Part shown: positions 1 through 9,086 of the stretch, piece after piece
Position numbering within the stretch: the first letter of the stretch is position 1
How the letters are laid out: each line of letters starts with the position of its first letter
Assembly: GCF_001548235.1 (NCBI RefSeq)
Contig: NZ_AP014938.1
Location: 620,001-684,000 of the forward strand
Length of the DNA stretch: 64,000 nt
Source: Rothia mucilaginosa
Lineage (GTDB): Bacteria; Actinomycetota; Actinomycetes; Actinomycetales; Micrococcaceae
Direction: 5' to 3'
Program-made: the position numbers and the translations under genes
Notes under the pieces: model-generated
What the model was told of the DNA's origin: nothing
The model's input: the letters and a program-made list of their open reading frames with translations, nothing else
Databases searched by the model: none

Positions 1-13
1 ATCGCTTATTTAT

Positions 14-104
14 GCAGATAAGGGGTGGCCTCACACCACGCAAACACCCTTATCTGCGTGCACACGTTCAGGGTTTCGGCGGCACGGTACGACATGGTGC
101 CGCC
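14..104. promoter_or_regulatory. Two inverted repeats upstream of the first gene
   Basis: An 11-bp inverted repeat (14-24 with 47-57, arms GCAGATAAGGG and CCCTTATCTGC) is followed by an 8-bp one (78-85 with 97-104, GGCGGCAC and GTGCCGCC). Neither is followed by a T-run, so they look more like operator or leader structures than terminators. They lie just before the ribosome binding site of the gene at 131. Role unknown. Confidence 0.4.
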
Positions 105-130
105 ACATCCCGCAGATGAAAGAGGGACCC

Positions 131-1699
131 ATGCGCGAACAAGCCGCGCTATCAAACGCCCCGGAGGGCTACTTAGATTTTCACGACGAGTACGCGGAAC
201 TCATCGCCGAACTCGCCGCGCTGGGGTTCACCCCTAGCCAGGTTCTCCGCCGCCTCAACTTTCTGTACCCGCACATCAACAAGAAGCACCTGAACTATGC
301 GCTGAACTCCGGCATCTGGCAGTTTGGCCCGGTCACAGCAGACGCCCCGAGCTACACGATGCTCGCCTGCGGCCTCTGGTACATTTTCGCGGAAGCCTAC
401 GATCTGCCCCCGGAGCCCGAGTACGCGGCGCTGATTCTTGATTGCGACATTATCCACGACCTGCCGCCTGCGCTGGAGGCGCGCCACTTCGACAGCGAGG
501 ATATTTCCCACATCCTGGCGAAGATCGGCGCAACGCTCAAGTACCTTGCCGCGCACCCTTACTCCCAGCTGGAGGAAGAGGTGTACGCGCAGACCCTCGA
601 GGACATCCGGCTGCGCGGCGTAGCAGAAATCGGCACCAAGGGCGGTAGCCTCTACACCCTGCTTGCCTCCAGCATGGAGGGCGAATCGGCGTGGCCGGCA
701 CCGGTTCAGACCGCGAACGATTACCTCGGTGACGGCAACTGGGGTCTGGGCATGCTCCGCACCGGCATCTACCCGGCGGAGGCGCTCGAGAACGAGTGGT
801 ACATTGACGCCGCCGCGGTACCCGAGGATTTTGCCTCGAAGACCCTGAGCCTCTTTTTGAGCTATTGTGCCCGCTACGACCGCGAACCGACGGCTCTCGT
901 GTACGGCTACTGGTCGACTATTCAGACTCTGATTGGTGAGGTGCCGCCCCTGGGTGCGGTGCGCGCCAAGTTCGGTTCCTGGCAGGCGACCCTGCATCGC
1001 GGGCGCGCGCAGATTGCCCGCGAGCTACGCCTGTGGACGAAGAACGAAACCAACGCAGCTGCCGTGGAAGCGAATGAGGCGGAGGAGCTTGAGCTCCTCG
1101 ACGCTGAGCTGACTAACACTGAGCTCACCGAAGCAGAACTAACAGAGCTGGATACCCCGGACGGCTCCCCTGCGGGCGCTCCCGCGGAACCGGCAGAGCC
1201 GGCAGAGCCCGCACGTCTAAGCGCCCGCGAACTCACCGAGCAGGGCATCGGCGTGGTGCAGACCGCCCACACCGACCTGGCGGCATACCACCGCACTCGG
1301 TGGGAGCAGACGGTGGAAGTCTTCGGCGAACGCCTCGCGCAGCTTGCCTGGAACCGCCGTCTGAGCACCTACTACTTCTTCGACGGCGCCTGCCTGGAAG
1401 ACGCCGACCCGACCCCCGTGGTGACGGTCTTCCGCTCCCCCACCGGCTTCCTCTGCGAGCTTGAACCCACCGTCGAGGCGCTACCCGCCTTCGACCCGGA
1501 GTTCCTGCAGGAGCACGGCTGGAGGCACCCGGTGCCGGTGCATGCGCTGTGGAACCTGCACGCGCTCGATCCGATGGAGGCAGCTGCCGCCGTCATTGAG
1601 GCGATGCGTTCGGGTTGCGGTTGTGAACGCTGGGATTTCTACCGCACCGATGACGACGACGACCCGCTTGCCGAAGAGACTGAGATGGCGTTCGTCTAA
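131..1699 (+). CDS. Hypothetical acidic protein, 522 aa
   Basis: I do not recognise this family. The start at 131 (MREQAAL) is preferred over an in-frame ATG at 116 because AAAGAGGG lies a few bases before it. The N-terminal 300 residues look globular, with regularly spaced Trp and Tyr. A low-complexity linker rich in Glu, Leu, Thr, then Ala-Glu-Pro follows at roughly residues 315-365, then a second globular part of about 150 residues. The C-terminus holds a run of five Asp. There is no signal peptide or membrane segment, so it is probably cytosolic. It is transcribed towards the convergent permease and shares the hairpin at about 1757 with it. Confidence 0.7.
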   Translation: MREQAALSNAPEGYLDFHDEYAELIAELAALGFTPSQVLRRLNFLYPHINKKHLNYALNSGIWQFGPVTADAPSYTMLACGLWYIFAEAYDLPPEPEYAALILDCDIIHDLPPALEARHFDSEDISHILAKIGATLKYLAAHPYSQLEEEVYAQTLEDIRLRGVAEIGTKGGSLYTLLASSMEGESAWPAPVQTANDYLGDGNWGLGMLRTGIYPAEALENEWYIDAAAVPEDFASKTLSLFLSYCARYDREPTALVYGYWSTIQTLIGEVPPLGAVRAKFGSWQATLHRGRAQIARELRLWTKNETNAAAVEANEAEELELLDAELTNTELTEAELTELDTPDGSPAGAPAEPAEPAEPARLSARELTEQGIGVVQTAHTDLAAYHRTRWEQTVEVFGERLAQLAWNRRLSTYYFFDGACLEDADPTPVVTVFRSPTGFLCELEPTVEALPAFDPEFLQEHGWRHPVPVHALWNLHALDPMEAAAAVIEAMRSGCGCERWDFYRTDDDDDPLAEETEMAFV

Positions 1700-1756
1700 G
1701 CCCCCCGTCTAAGCGCACTCCCGCGAGCCTCTCAAATTCTCATCCCTGGAGACAGC

Positions 1757-1806
1757 GAAAGCCCGCGTCCCCACTCCCCAAGAGGAGTAGGTGACGCGGG
1801 CTTTAC
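1757..1806. terminator. Bidirectional terminator between convergent genes
   Basis: Arms AAGCCCGCGTC and GACGCGGGCTTT enclose a loop that itself holds a short ACTCC/GGAGT stem. It has A-rich and T-rich edges and sits between the gene ending at 1699 and the permease ending at 1857. Confidence 0.75.
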
Positions 1807-1856
1807 GCATGCACTGGTAGCCGGTACCGATAGCCGGCGCGGCGTAGCGTAATTGC

Positions 1857-3332
1857 TTAGCGTGCCGAGAAAATCTCGGACGCCTCCACAATCGCAATCT
1901 GCGCGGTGCGGGTCGAGATTGCTTCGTGGCGGCGTGCATCCGCACGGCGCTTGAAGAACCAACCAATACCCAGAATCGCGAACCAGACGGGCATCGCGAG
2001 CAGACCCCTGAGGGTTTCTTCATCCATGGCCAGCACACCGATGGTGAAGGCGAAGAACGCCAGGGACAGCCACGCGGAGAAACGGCCGCCGGGCAGACGG
2101 AACTTCGACTTCTTGTGGCGCGAGGGGAACTTCTTGCGGTACATCAGGTAGCTGACCATGATCATTGCCCACGCGAAAATCACGAGTACCGCAGCCACGG
2201 TGGTGACCAGGTTGAACGCGCTAGAGATTGAGTCACCCGCGTAGAGCAGCACAATCGAGGACAGCAGCATCACGGCGGAGAGGAACAGCGCGTTACGCGG
2301 CACACCGTTCTTAGAAATCTTGCCCAGGAACTGCGGTGCGCTGCGCTCGCGCGCCAGACCGAATGCCATACGCGAGGTGGAGAAGATACCGGAGTTTGCC
2401 GAGGAGGTTGCGCTGGTAATCACCACGAAGTTGATGATGTGCGCGGCGATACCCAGGCCCGCCAGAGTGAACATGGCGACGAAGGGGCTCTTATCGGGGC
2501 TGACGAGGCGCCAGGGGGTAACCATCAGGATGACGGCGAGCGCGCCCACGTAGAAGACCATAATACGTACCGGCACGGCGTTAATTGCCTTGGGCAGGGT
2601 CTTTTCGGGGTCCTGGGTTTCTGCGGCGGTGGTACCGACGAGCTCTGAGCCCATGAACGCGAAGACGGCAATCTGGAACGCGCCGAGGAAGCCGATGAAG
2701 TGGTTCGGGAACATGCCACCGTCGTTCCAGAGGTTTGCGACGGACGCCTGCGCGCCGCTGGGTGAGGTGAAGCCGATAGCGACCATGGCGCCACCAACAA
2801 TAATCAGGGCAACGATGGCGACAATCTTGATCATGGAGAACCAGAATTCGATTTCGCCGAAGTTCTTCACGGACACCAGGTTCAGGGTCAGCAGAACGCC
2901 GATGACGGCGAGCGCCGGAATCCATGCCTGCAGGTCGGGCCACCACAGACGCAGGTAGCCAACAATTGCGATGATGTCCGCGACGGCGGTGACCACCCAC
3001 ATGAACCAGTAGGACCAGCCGAGGAAGAATCCGCCCATGGGGCCGACGAGGTCGGTGGTGAAGTCGGAGAAGGACTTGTACCTCAGGTTGGAGAGGAGGA
3101 TCTCGCCCATAGCTCGCAGCACCAGGAAGATGACGGCGCCAATGAGCATGTACACGAAAATCACGGAGGGGCCCGCCAGGGAGATAGCGCGGCCGGAGCC
3201 CATGAACAGACCGGTACCGATGGCGCCACCGATTGCGATGAGCTGGATATGTCGGTTGCTCAGACCGCGGTGCAGTCGCTCTCCCTGCTCGGGAGCTTTA
3301 GGATTCAGGGTGACGTTGTTCTGCTCAGTCAC
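1857..3332 (-). CDS. CycA-type amino acid permease (APC family)
   Basis: Twelve-helix secondary transporter of the amino acid-polyamine-organocation superfamily, probably a proton symporter in the cytoplasmic membrane. The N-terminal block (RHIQLIAIGGAIGTGLFMGS, residues about 27-46) and the ELVGTTAAET, SANSGIFSTSRM and YLMYRKKFP motifs follow E. coli CycA (D-serine/D-alanine/glycine) nearly residue by residue from memory. The 491-aa length fits the family. GTG is the likely start, preceded by GAAAAGAGGA. The next minus-strand gene upstream is a close paralogue, each with its own promoter region. Substrate is uncertain: CycA-like, but GabP and AnsP relatives share these motifs. Confidence 0.85.
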   Translation of the reverse strand: MTEQNNVTLNPKAPEQGERLHRGLSNRHIQLIAIGGAIGTGLFMGSGRAISLAGPSVIFVYMLIGAVIFLVLRAMGEILLSNLRYKSFSDFTTDLVGPMGGFFLGWSYWFMWVVTAVADIIAIVGYLRLWWPDLQAWIPALAVIGVLLTLNLVSVKNFGEIEFWFSMIKIVAIVALIIVGGAMVAIGFTSPSGAQASVANLWNDGGMFPNHFIGFLGAFQIAVFAFMGSELVGTTAAETQDPEKTLPKAINAVPVRIMVFYVGALAVILMVTPWRLVSPDKSPFVAMFTLAGLGIAAHIINFVVITSATSSANSGIFSTSRMAFGLARERSAPQFLGKISKNGVPRNALFLSAVMLLSSIVLLYAGDSISSAFNLVTTVAAVLVIFAWAMIMVSYLMYRKKFPSRHKKSKFRLPGGRFSAWLSLAFFAFTIGVLAMDEETLRGLLAMPVWFAILGIGWFFKRRADARRHEAISTRTAQIAIVEASEIFSAR

Positions 3333-3769
3333 AGCGTCCTCTTTTCTGCGGTTGGTACCCCGTACCGCTTGTGTCGCTGCTGGAATAAGAATTACTAAAC
3401 ACAGCAGGCACAGTCACTGTATGTTTATGCGGCCATGCTTTGCGGGGTGTCCCCGGATTTCGGGGCGCGGCTGGGGCTCCATGCCAGCTACCGCGCGGTA
3501 CTCGGAAGTGTCACACTATCGACTAACGCGAAGTTTTTCTGGGAGCTCTCACAGCTACTTGGATAGTTATTCTACAGGTGTTCAGGGTGCAAAAACAGGT
3601 TTTGACACGAAAAAAGTGACTTATCTCTATTATTGAAATCACATCAAGCGGTGCAAAAATGCCGCCTAGCACCCGACCAAGGGACGCAAGAAAGCCCCGC
3701 CTCCGCATCCCAAAGAACGCAGAAACGGGGCTCAAACGCTACACCAACAGCGCCGCAGAAAGAACAGAA
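3333..3769. other. Intergenic region between the two permeases
   Basis: No gene seen. Holds the promoter region of the permease ending at 1857, including an ACAGT-C-ACTGT palindrome (3410-3420). The AT-rich stretch 3520-3650 is followed by a terminator of the second permease (about 3690-3733, arms AGCCCCG and CGGGGCT read on the minus strand). Confidence 0.5.
3690..3733 (-). terminator. Terminator of second permease
   Basis: Read on the minus strand, AGCCCCG pairs with CGGGGCT around a loop that contains further pairing, followed by TTTCTT. It lies about 35 bases past the stop codon at 3770. Confidence 0.6.
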
Positions 3770-5251
3770 TTACTTCTGAGCAGCCTCTTCAGCAGGCTTC
3801 TCGGCAGCTAGTGCGCGAGCACGCTTCGCCGCATGATGGCGAGTCAGAATCTCATAGCCAATAGCCAGGGCAATGAACCAGACGGGGGTCAGCGCCAGAC
3901 CGACCGCGGTATCCGGGTACAGGCTCAGGGCGTAAACCATCACAGCAAAGAAGACCAGGCCGAACCAGCTCATGCCAATACCCCAGGGCATCTTGTACTC
4001 GGATGCTTCGTGGCGCTCCGGGAACTTCTTGCGGTACACCAGGTACGCAATCAGGATCATGCTCCAGGTGAAGATACCCATCATCGACGCCACAGAGGTC
4101 ACCACGGTGAACGCCTCCATGATGCCATTACCCGCGTACAGCATGACCAGGCTGAACAGCAGCAACACAGTGGTCAGGTACAGGGCGTTCGCGGGCACAC
4201 CGTTCTTGGTGAGCTTACCGAGGGCAGAAGGTGCCGCCCCCTCGTGCGCCAGACCGTAGACCATGCGGGAGGTCGAGAAAATACCGGAGTTCGCCGAGGA
4301 CGCCGCGGAGGTCAGCACCACGAAGTTCACCAGCGACGCAGCAATACCAATACCCGCCAGAGAGAACATGCCCACGAAGGGGCTCATGGACTTATCCAGC
4401 TTGTCCCAGGGGGTGACGGCAAGGATGGTCAGCAGGGGCAGGGCGTAGAAGAGGCAAATGCGGAAGGGCACCGCGTTAATAGCCTTGGGCAGGGTGCGTT
4501 CGGGGTGCTTAGTTTCAGCCACGGCAGTACCGACGAGCTCGGCGCCCACGAATGCGAAGAGAGCAATCTGGAAGGAACCCAGGAAGCCGGTCACACCCTG
4601 AGTGAAGATACCACTACCGGAGGGGCCGGGGTGATCCCACAGGTGCCGCAGGGATGCGGTGGTGCCGTCAGGGCTGGTGAAGCTGAAGGCGACCATGAGC
4701 GCACCCACCACGATGAGCAGCACAATGGCGACGATCTTAATGACGGCGAACCAGAACTCGATTTCGCCGAAGTTCTTCACCGAGGGCAGGTTCAGCAGCA
4801 GTAGCGCAATGATGACGACAAGCGCAGGAATGAACTTGGGCATGTCGGGTAGCCAGTACTGCACGTAACCGGTGATTGCGATGACATCCGCAATACCGGT
4901 GACCACCCAGAAGAACCAGTACGACCAGCCAACGAAGAAGCCGGCGCGCAGGCCAAGGATGTCGGTGATGAAGTCGGTGAAGGACTTGTACTTGGGGTTC
5001 GAAAGCAGAATCTCACCCATGGCGCGTAGCACAAAGTAGATAATGCTACCGATAATGGCGTAGACGAAGACGATGGAGGGGCCGGTCAGGGCGATGGTCT
5101 TTGCTGAGCCGAGGAAAAGGCCGGTACCGATGGCGCCGCCAATTGCAATGAGCTGGATGTGTCGGTAGCTGAGTCCGCGCTGGAGCTTGGAGTGCTCTGC
5201 TTCGGAGTCTAGGCCGGTGACGGAGTTGTGCGGCGTTGGCTGCTGTGTCAC
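3770..5251 (-). CDS. CycA-type amino acid permease, second copy
   Basis: A 493-aa paralogue of the permease ending at 1857, with the same RHIQLIAIGGAIGTGLFLGS, ELVGTAVAET and SANSGIFSTSRMVYGLA motifs and twelve predicted helices. The open frame extends further upstream, but a GTG at 5251 preceded by AGGAAAGAG gives a protein matching the paralogue's length, so I take that start. The C-terminus is Ala/Glu-rich. A perfect palindrome at 5440-5462 lies in its promoter region and may be its operator. The pair probably arose by duplication and may differ in substrate; neither substrate can be read from sequence alone. Confidence 0.85.
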   Translation of the reverse strand: MTQQPTPHNSVTGLDSEAEHSKLQRGLSYRHIQLIAIGGAIGTGLFLGSAKTIALTGPSIVFVYAIIGSIIYFVLRAMGEILLSNPKYKSFTDFITDILGLRAGFFVGWSYWFFWVVTGIADVIAITGYVQYWLPDMPKFIPALVVIIALLLLNLPSVKNFGEIEFWFAVIKIVAIVLLIVVGALMVAFSFTSPDGTTASLRHLWDHPGPSGSGIFTQGVTGFLGSFQIALFAFVGAELVGTAVAETKHPERTLPKAINAVPFRICLFYALPLLTILAVTPWDKLDKSMSPFVGMFSLAGIGIAASLVNFVVLTSAASSANSGIFSTSRMVYGLAHEGAAPSALGKLTKNGVPANALYLTTVLLLFSLVMLYAGNGIMEAFTVVTSVASMMGIFTWSMILIAYLVYRKKFPERHEASEYKMPWGIGMSWFGLVFFAVMVYALSLYPDTAVGLALTPVWFIALAIGYEILTRHHAAKRARALAAEKPAEEAAQK

Positions 5252-5737
5252 GTATTTCTCTTTCCTGCGTCGATTCGCCCTAAATTTCACTCGGGGGCGA
5301 GTCCGGGTGGTTGGTATTCGTGCATATTTCGTGATGGCAAGAAGGAGGGGAGCCTCGAGTTTCCTCAGCCTGCGCGGTGCGCTTGAGCTTGTGGACTCCG
5401 ATTTTGCGGGGCTTCCGGGTTCCTGCATCACCAATAGTGAATTATGCAGAGAATGCATAATTTCAAATTTTACCCCCTCATACCCACACAAGTACAAGGA
5501 ATGCAACATCGCCAGATTTTTGAGACGGGACGAACCTGTGGCATCTCTCAGCCTCCACCCGAAACACGCCCCGCATCACCCTTAGATAGCACCCCTTCTC
5601 TGCAGGCTTCTCCCGGGTTTTCAAAAAATATTCAGAAACTTTACGTGTAAAACTTTACAAGGCGAGAAACCGAGTCTAGAGTAGAAACCGTTCAACGAAA
5701 ACCTAACCAACCAACTACAGATCAGAAGGACACAACA
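5252..5737. other. Divergent promoter region
   Basis: No gene seen. It separates the minus-strand permease from the plus-strand DoxX-like gene. It contains the palindrome at 5440-5462 and, near the DoxX side, a TTTAC-GT-GTAAA palindrome at about 5640-5651 followed by a plausible promoter (TTTACA, then TAGAGT) just before the DoxX leader. Confidence 0.5.
5440..5462. promoter_or_regulatory. Perfect palindrome, probable operator of the permease
   Basis: AATTATGCA-N5-TGCATAATT, nine perfect base pairs per arm in an AT-rich setting about 190 bp upstream of the permease start. The TGCATAAT core loosely recalls arginine-repressor boxes, but the regulator is not identifiable here. Confidence 0.45.
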
Positions 5738-6136
5738 ATGGGCAAGTTCTCCAACGCAGCACTGCGACTCACCGCCGGCGCACTCATCCTCGACGCAGGC
5801 GTCAAGAAGCTCAAGGCAGACGAAGGCACCTACGCCTTCCTGCAGCAGATGGCGGCAACCGGCGTTCCCGCAGTCTCCAAGCTGGACGCAGCAACCTTCG
5901 GTAAGCTCATCTCCGGCGCAGAAACCGCACTCGGTGCAACCCTGCTGACCCCCTTCATCCCCGCACGCCTGGCGGGCGCAGGTCTGACCGCATTCGCGGC
6001 AAACCTGATGACCATGTACTTCCGCAACCCGGACATGCACGACAAGTTCTTCCGCCCCACTCAGGACGGTCAGCAGCTCGCAAACAACATCGTGCTGCTC
6101 GGTGCGGGTCTGGCACTGCTGGGCTCCAAGAAGTAA
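5738..6136 (+). CDS. DoxX-family small membrane protein
   Basis: 132 aa with about three hydrophobic segments (residues 8-20, 52-75 and a C-terminal one near 115-130) and a PDMHDKFFRPTQDGQQLANN segment before the last helix, as in DoxX/DUF417-like proteins. Such proteins are inner-membrane subunits of unclear, often redox-related, function. AGAAGGA precedes the ATG. It is a single-gene unit: a strong hairpin follows the stop and trmB begins about 195 bases later. Family assignment is from overall pattern and is moderate. Confidence 0.65.
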   Translation: MGKFSNAALRLTAGALILDAGVKKLKADEGTYAFLQQMAATGVPAVSKLDAATFGKLISGAETALGATLLTPFIPARLAGAGLTAFAANLMTMYFRNPDMHDKFFRPTQDGQQLANNIVLLGAGLALLGSKK

Positions 6137-6170
6137 GCTCCGCAGGCTAAATTGCACAGACGACCTCACG

Positions 6171-6210
6171 AAAGTGCGGCGGGAACGGTATTCGTTCCCG
6201 CCGCACTTTT
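6171..6210 (+). terminator. Terminator after DoxX-like gene
   Basis: AAAGTGCGGCGGGAACG pairs with CGTTCCCGCCGCACTTTT around GTATT: about 17 base pairs ending in a T-run. Confidence 0.9.
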
Positions 6211-6330
6211 GTATGCCCGCAAAATTTCTATGCCCCTCAGACCGGCGTGCGCCCGGCTAGTTCAGCCTCACGCCAGCCCCGCACGCCCGCTAACCACACG
6301 GTGTAGCGGCCCTGCGCTATTCTTTTAGGT

Positions 6331-7137
6331 ATGTCTACTGAGAACACGCAGCCTAGCCAGGCACCCGAATCCACCGAAGAAAAGGCCAAGAAGCCGGTTC
6401 CCGAGGAATTCTTCCGCCAGCCCTACTCCTTCGTCCGCCGCGGCGACCGCCTCACCGCGCGCCGCCAGAAGGCGTGGGACACCTACTCCCCCACCCACGT
6501 GCTGGATATTCCCCGTCTGCGCACCGACACCTCCGTCGCACCTGAGGCGACCTTTGACCCGGTCGAGATTTACGGCCGTGAGGCGTACCAGGTCGTCGAG
6601 ATCGGTTCCGGTCTGGGCGAGGCGATTGTGCACCGCGCGGCTGAGATACCCGAGGCAAACTTCCTCGCCGTTGAGGTGTACACTCCCGGCATCGCGGACC
6701 TGCTGTTGAAGATGGGCAACGCCGGCGTGGAGAACGTGCGTGTGGCTCAGGCGAACGCACCCGAGCTGCTCGACAACATGCTTGAGGAGAACTCCGTGGA
6801 CGAGCTGTGGGTGTTCTTCCCGGATCCTTGGCATAAGTCCCGCCACCACAAGCGCCGCCTAGTGTCTCCGGCGTTCGCTGATAAGGTTGCGCGTGTGCTC
6901 AAGCCCGGCGGTATTTGGCGTCTGGCGACTGACTGGGAGGAGTACGCCCTGGTCATGCGCGAGGTTCTGGAGGCGCACCCGGACTTTGAGAACGTTCACC
7001 CCGGCGCTGGTGCGACCGAGGAGGATCCGCAGGGTGGTTGGGCTCCGCGTTGGGAGGGTCGTACCCTCACCAGCTTTGAGCGTAAGGCGCAGGAGGCGGG
7101 CCGCCGCGCGCACGATCTGACTTACCGCCGCAAGTAA
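6331..7137 (+). CDS. trmB: tRNA (guanine-N7)-methyltransferase TrmB
   Basis: Methylates G46 in the variable loop of tRNAs using S-adenosylmethionine. The SAM-binding motif VEIGSGLGEA (about residues 89-98) is followed by an acidic loop LAVEVY. The family signature FFPDPWHKSRHHKRR lies near residue 155-170 and RLATDWEEYA follows. The 268-aa length is usual, with a slightly long Glu/Lys-rich N-terminus. The catalytic Asp of the DPWxK motif is present. It is monocistronic, ending in the 15-bp hairpin at 7204-7249 that is duplicated at 9087. The start is chosen by the clear coding start; no strong Shine-Dalgarno is visible. Confidence 0.95.
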   Translation: MSTENTQPSQAPESTEEKAKKPVPEEFFRQPYSFVRRGDRLTARRQKAWDTYSPTHVLDIPRLRTDTSVAPEATFDPVEIYGREAYQVVEIGSGLGEAIVHRAAEIPEANFLAVEVYTPGIADLLLKMGNAGVENVRVAQANAPELLDNMLEENSVDELWVFFPDPWHKSRHHKRRLVSPAFADKVARVLKPGGIWRLATDWEEYALVMREVLEAHPDFENVHPGAGATEEDPQGGWAPRWEGRTLTSFERKAQEAGRRAHDLTYRRK

Positions 7138-7203
7138 GCGGGGCAGCGTTAGCGAGAGTTACCGCCAGGTGTTTTCTCGCCACCGCGCAAAGTGCATACG
7201 TTA

Positions 7204-7249
7204 AAGCAGGTGAGGCTCCCCGGTCGTTCGGGGAGCCTCACCTTCTTGT
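7204..7249 (+). repeat. 46-bp direct repeat copy 1; trmB terminator
   Basis: Contains a perfect 15-bp stem (AGGTGAGGCTCCCCG with its complement, loop GTCGTT) followed by TTCTTGT. The same 46 bases recur at 9087-9132 with one difference, in the loop (G here, A there). The two copies bracket the AT-rich cyclase-effector island. Confidence 0.9.
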
Positions 7250-7278
7250 ATGTATGCAAATTTTTCTATATCTAAACC

Positions 7279-8262
7279 CTATGACTCTTCATTCGGCATA
7301 CGTTCCAATGCCTTCTTATAGATAAGCCGGTAAGAATCATTTCTAAATTTTTCAAAATCTTCCAATTTCTCTATTTCTTTCGAAATATTAATCTGTATGG
7401 GTTCACCCGTGGGTTCTTCAAGAATCGAGAAATTTCCTATAGGGACATAGTACAGAGGGTACTCAACAAGACCAGTTTCTTTAATGGAGCACCCTTTTAG
7501 CTCACGTTCTCCCATAGAATATATACTAAATGGACTTATCTCATTTTTTTCAAGACCCATCATTACAAGGTAAGCCAAATAGGGCGATAGAATCATTCGA
7601 TGTGCCTCAGATTGTTCTGCAACCCTAAATCCAAGATCAACATCAACTCCAATAAAATCTATAAAATAGTCTTTTTGAATCTCTCGGAGATTAATTCTAC
7701 GATCACTGAAGGATTTCAGGTCAGTGGAACTTCCAATACCCAAACTTCCTACCTGATTTTTTAAATCCTCCTTATCGTTTAGATTGTTATTCCAGTCCTT
7801 AGGTATGAGATTCCATCGATAATCCCAAGGGTTCCCTTGCGAATGAAGAAGAAAAGCGTAGCTACGCAGTTTTAGGGTGTATGACAAACCTGAAATCTGA
7901 CTGGGAGAAACTGATTCAAGAGTTGCAATAAATTGCTGCAACACTTCGCCAATAGTTACCGGTTCAGGCTTGCCATCGACTCCAATAGGTATGGTTCGAA
8001 GATATACCAGCTCATCACCCCTGACCCTCCACAAGAACCACCCTGCATCGCTTGTAGATTCAACCTGATGACTAGGCTTCCTTAGGCCTTTATCGAAACT
8101 TTCCATAAATCTTGATATTGCACCGACACCAGATAGTGGGTGCTGATTTTTCAACGCGGTAGATTCACTAATATCAACACCACATACCAATATAGCTTGA
8201 GAATTACCTCTGAATTCAGGAGATAATACAGAGTTAAAATTTAAAAATTCACCACAACTCAA
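7279..8262 (-). CDS. Class III nucleotide cyclase-like protein, candidate PycC of a Pycsar system
   Basis: 327 aa, AT-rich. VCGVDISEST (residues 26-35, Asp30) and WRVRGDELVY (78-87, Asp83) match the two metal-binding Asp strands of class III adenylate/guanylate cyclase domains. DFIGVDVDLGFRVAE (202-216) matches the later strand and Arg seen in cyclases of this type. It follows the TM effector gene by 2 bases on the same strand, the pairing seen in Pycsar anti-phage systems, where a pyrimidine cyclase makes cCMP or cUMP on infection and activates the effector. Start is TTG, two bases after the effector stop, probably translationally coupled. Cyclase family is fairly clear; pyrimidine specificity is inferred from context. 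Confidence 0.7.
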   Translation of the reverse strand: MSCGEFLNFNSVLSPEFRGNSQAILVCGVDISESTALKNQHPLSGVGAISRFMESFDKGLRKPSHQVESTSDAGWFLWRVRGDELVYLRTIPIGVDGKPEPVTIGEVLQQFIATLESVSPSQISGLSYTLKLRSYAFLLHSQGNPWDYRWNLIPKDWNNNLNDKEDLKNQVGSLGIGSSTDLKSFSDRRINLREIQKDYFIDFIGVDVDLGFRVAEQSEAHRMILSPYLAYLVMMGLEKNEISPFSIYSMGERELKGCSIKETGLVEYPLYYVPIGNFSILEEPTGEPIQINISKEIEKLEDFEKFRNDSYRLIYKKALERMPNEES

Positions 8263-8264
8263 AA

Positions 8265-9014
8265 TTATTTCACATTCTTTCCAGGTAGCTTACACAAGAA
8301 TATCACCGAACACAAAATAATACACACAACAATTACAAGAGTGCACATCCATTCTTCACGGAAGAATTTAGAGGGATCTGGAGTAAACCCAACAAGAAGC
8401 AACGCAAGAGAGAAAGAACTTAAAAATACAGAAGTTTGTAAATGCTGGACATTTTTAAATTTTTTACTCGCTATCTGTCCAAGTTTAACCAATTGTTCAC
8501 CTAAATCTTCAAGTTTTTGATCTCTTGTGAAATTAGACAATCCATCAGGTTTAATGCCTTCCACATATGACCCATAAAAGAATATATTGTTCTCTTTACT
8601 ACTGCTGGACGTCGTATTAGGGAACTGTAGAAACCCTATTATGAAAGAGATAAGTACAAAAACAATGAAGAGGACTGTAAATAGAATGGTCCACAAATTC
8701 CAAAAGTTGTCGGCTTTCTCGATGGCCGGGATAAGTGCTCCATAAGCCGCTACGATAAAGCCCTGGACAGCCAACAGCATCTGGATTCTCACATCAGCAT
8801 TCTTGATCCAATCAGAGAAGTACTGGATAATCTTCCACCTCTCCTCATAACTCACGCCCCGCTCAATCTGACCTGTTGCTTGAACTCCAGCCGGTACCTG
8901 ATTTTTGTCAGTTGTTGCATCGTCAGAGCCTGCCCGATTCTCAGTAACTTTCTGTTCTTTGATAGCTACTGGCTTCCACTGCATAAAGGTGTTCCAGACG
9001 AACAAATTTTTCAC
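8265..9014 (-). CDS. Four-helix membrane effector, Pycsar PycTM-like (DUF5706 type)
   Basis: 249 aa with hydrophobic segments at about 76-97, 108-130, 194-211 and 222-241. SDWIKNADVRIQMLLAVQGF (67-86) matches the W-x3-AD-(K/R) start of the PycTM family, and FFYGSY followed by a long amphipathic helix before the second helix pair also fits. In Pycsar systems such proteins perturb the membrane when they bind the cyclic pyrimidine nucleotide, stopping growth of the infected cell. GTG start with AAGGGAGGGG upstream. The first 55 residues are polar and unassigned; a Met at residue 11 is an alternative start. It is the first gene of a two-gene operon with the cyclase. Confidence 0.72.
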   Translation of the reverse strand: MKNLFVWNTFMQWKPVAIKEQKVTENRAGSDDATTDKNQVPAGVQATGQIERGVSYEERWKIIQYFSDWIKNADVRIQMLLAVQGFIVAAYGALIPAIEKADNFWNLWTILFTVLFIVFVLISFIIGFLQFPNTTSSSSKENNIFFYGSYVEGIKPDGLSNFTRDQKLEDLGEQLVKLGQIASKKFKNVQHLQTSVFLSSFSLALLLVGFTPDPSKFFREEWMCTLVIVVCIILCSVIFLCKLPGKNVK

Positions 9015-9086
9015 TCTGCCAGCCCCTCCCTTATCTCAGTACCCCGAGCTTGTTAGTTCAACTATGCTATCTCCAACTATATAGCC
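9015..9086 (-). promoter_or_regulatory. Probable promoter of the cyclase-effector operon
   Basis: Between the second 46-bp repeat and the effector GTG, the minus strand reads through TATATAG and TAGCAT, either of which could be a -10 element, before the GGGAGGGG ribosome binding site. Assignment of a single -10 is not possible by eye. Confidence 0.35.

Noticed and set aside
25..237. Short open frame overlapping the first gene
   Set aside because: Arg-rich shadow translation in another frame, no ribosome binding site.
7279..9014. The island as a toxin-antitoxin pair
   Set aside because: Cyclase motifs and a four-helix effector fit a signalling defence system better; both proteins are too large for typical pairs.
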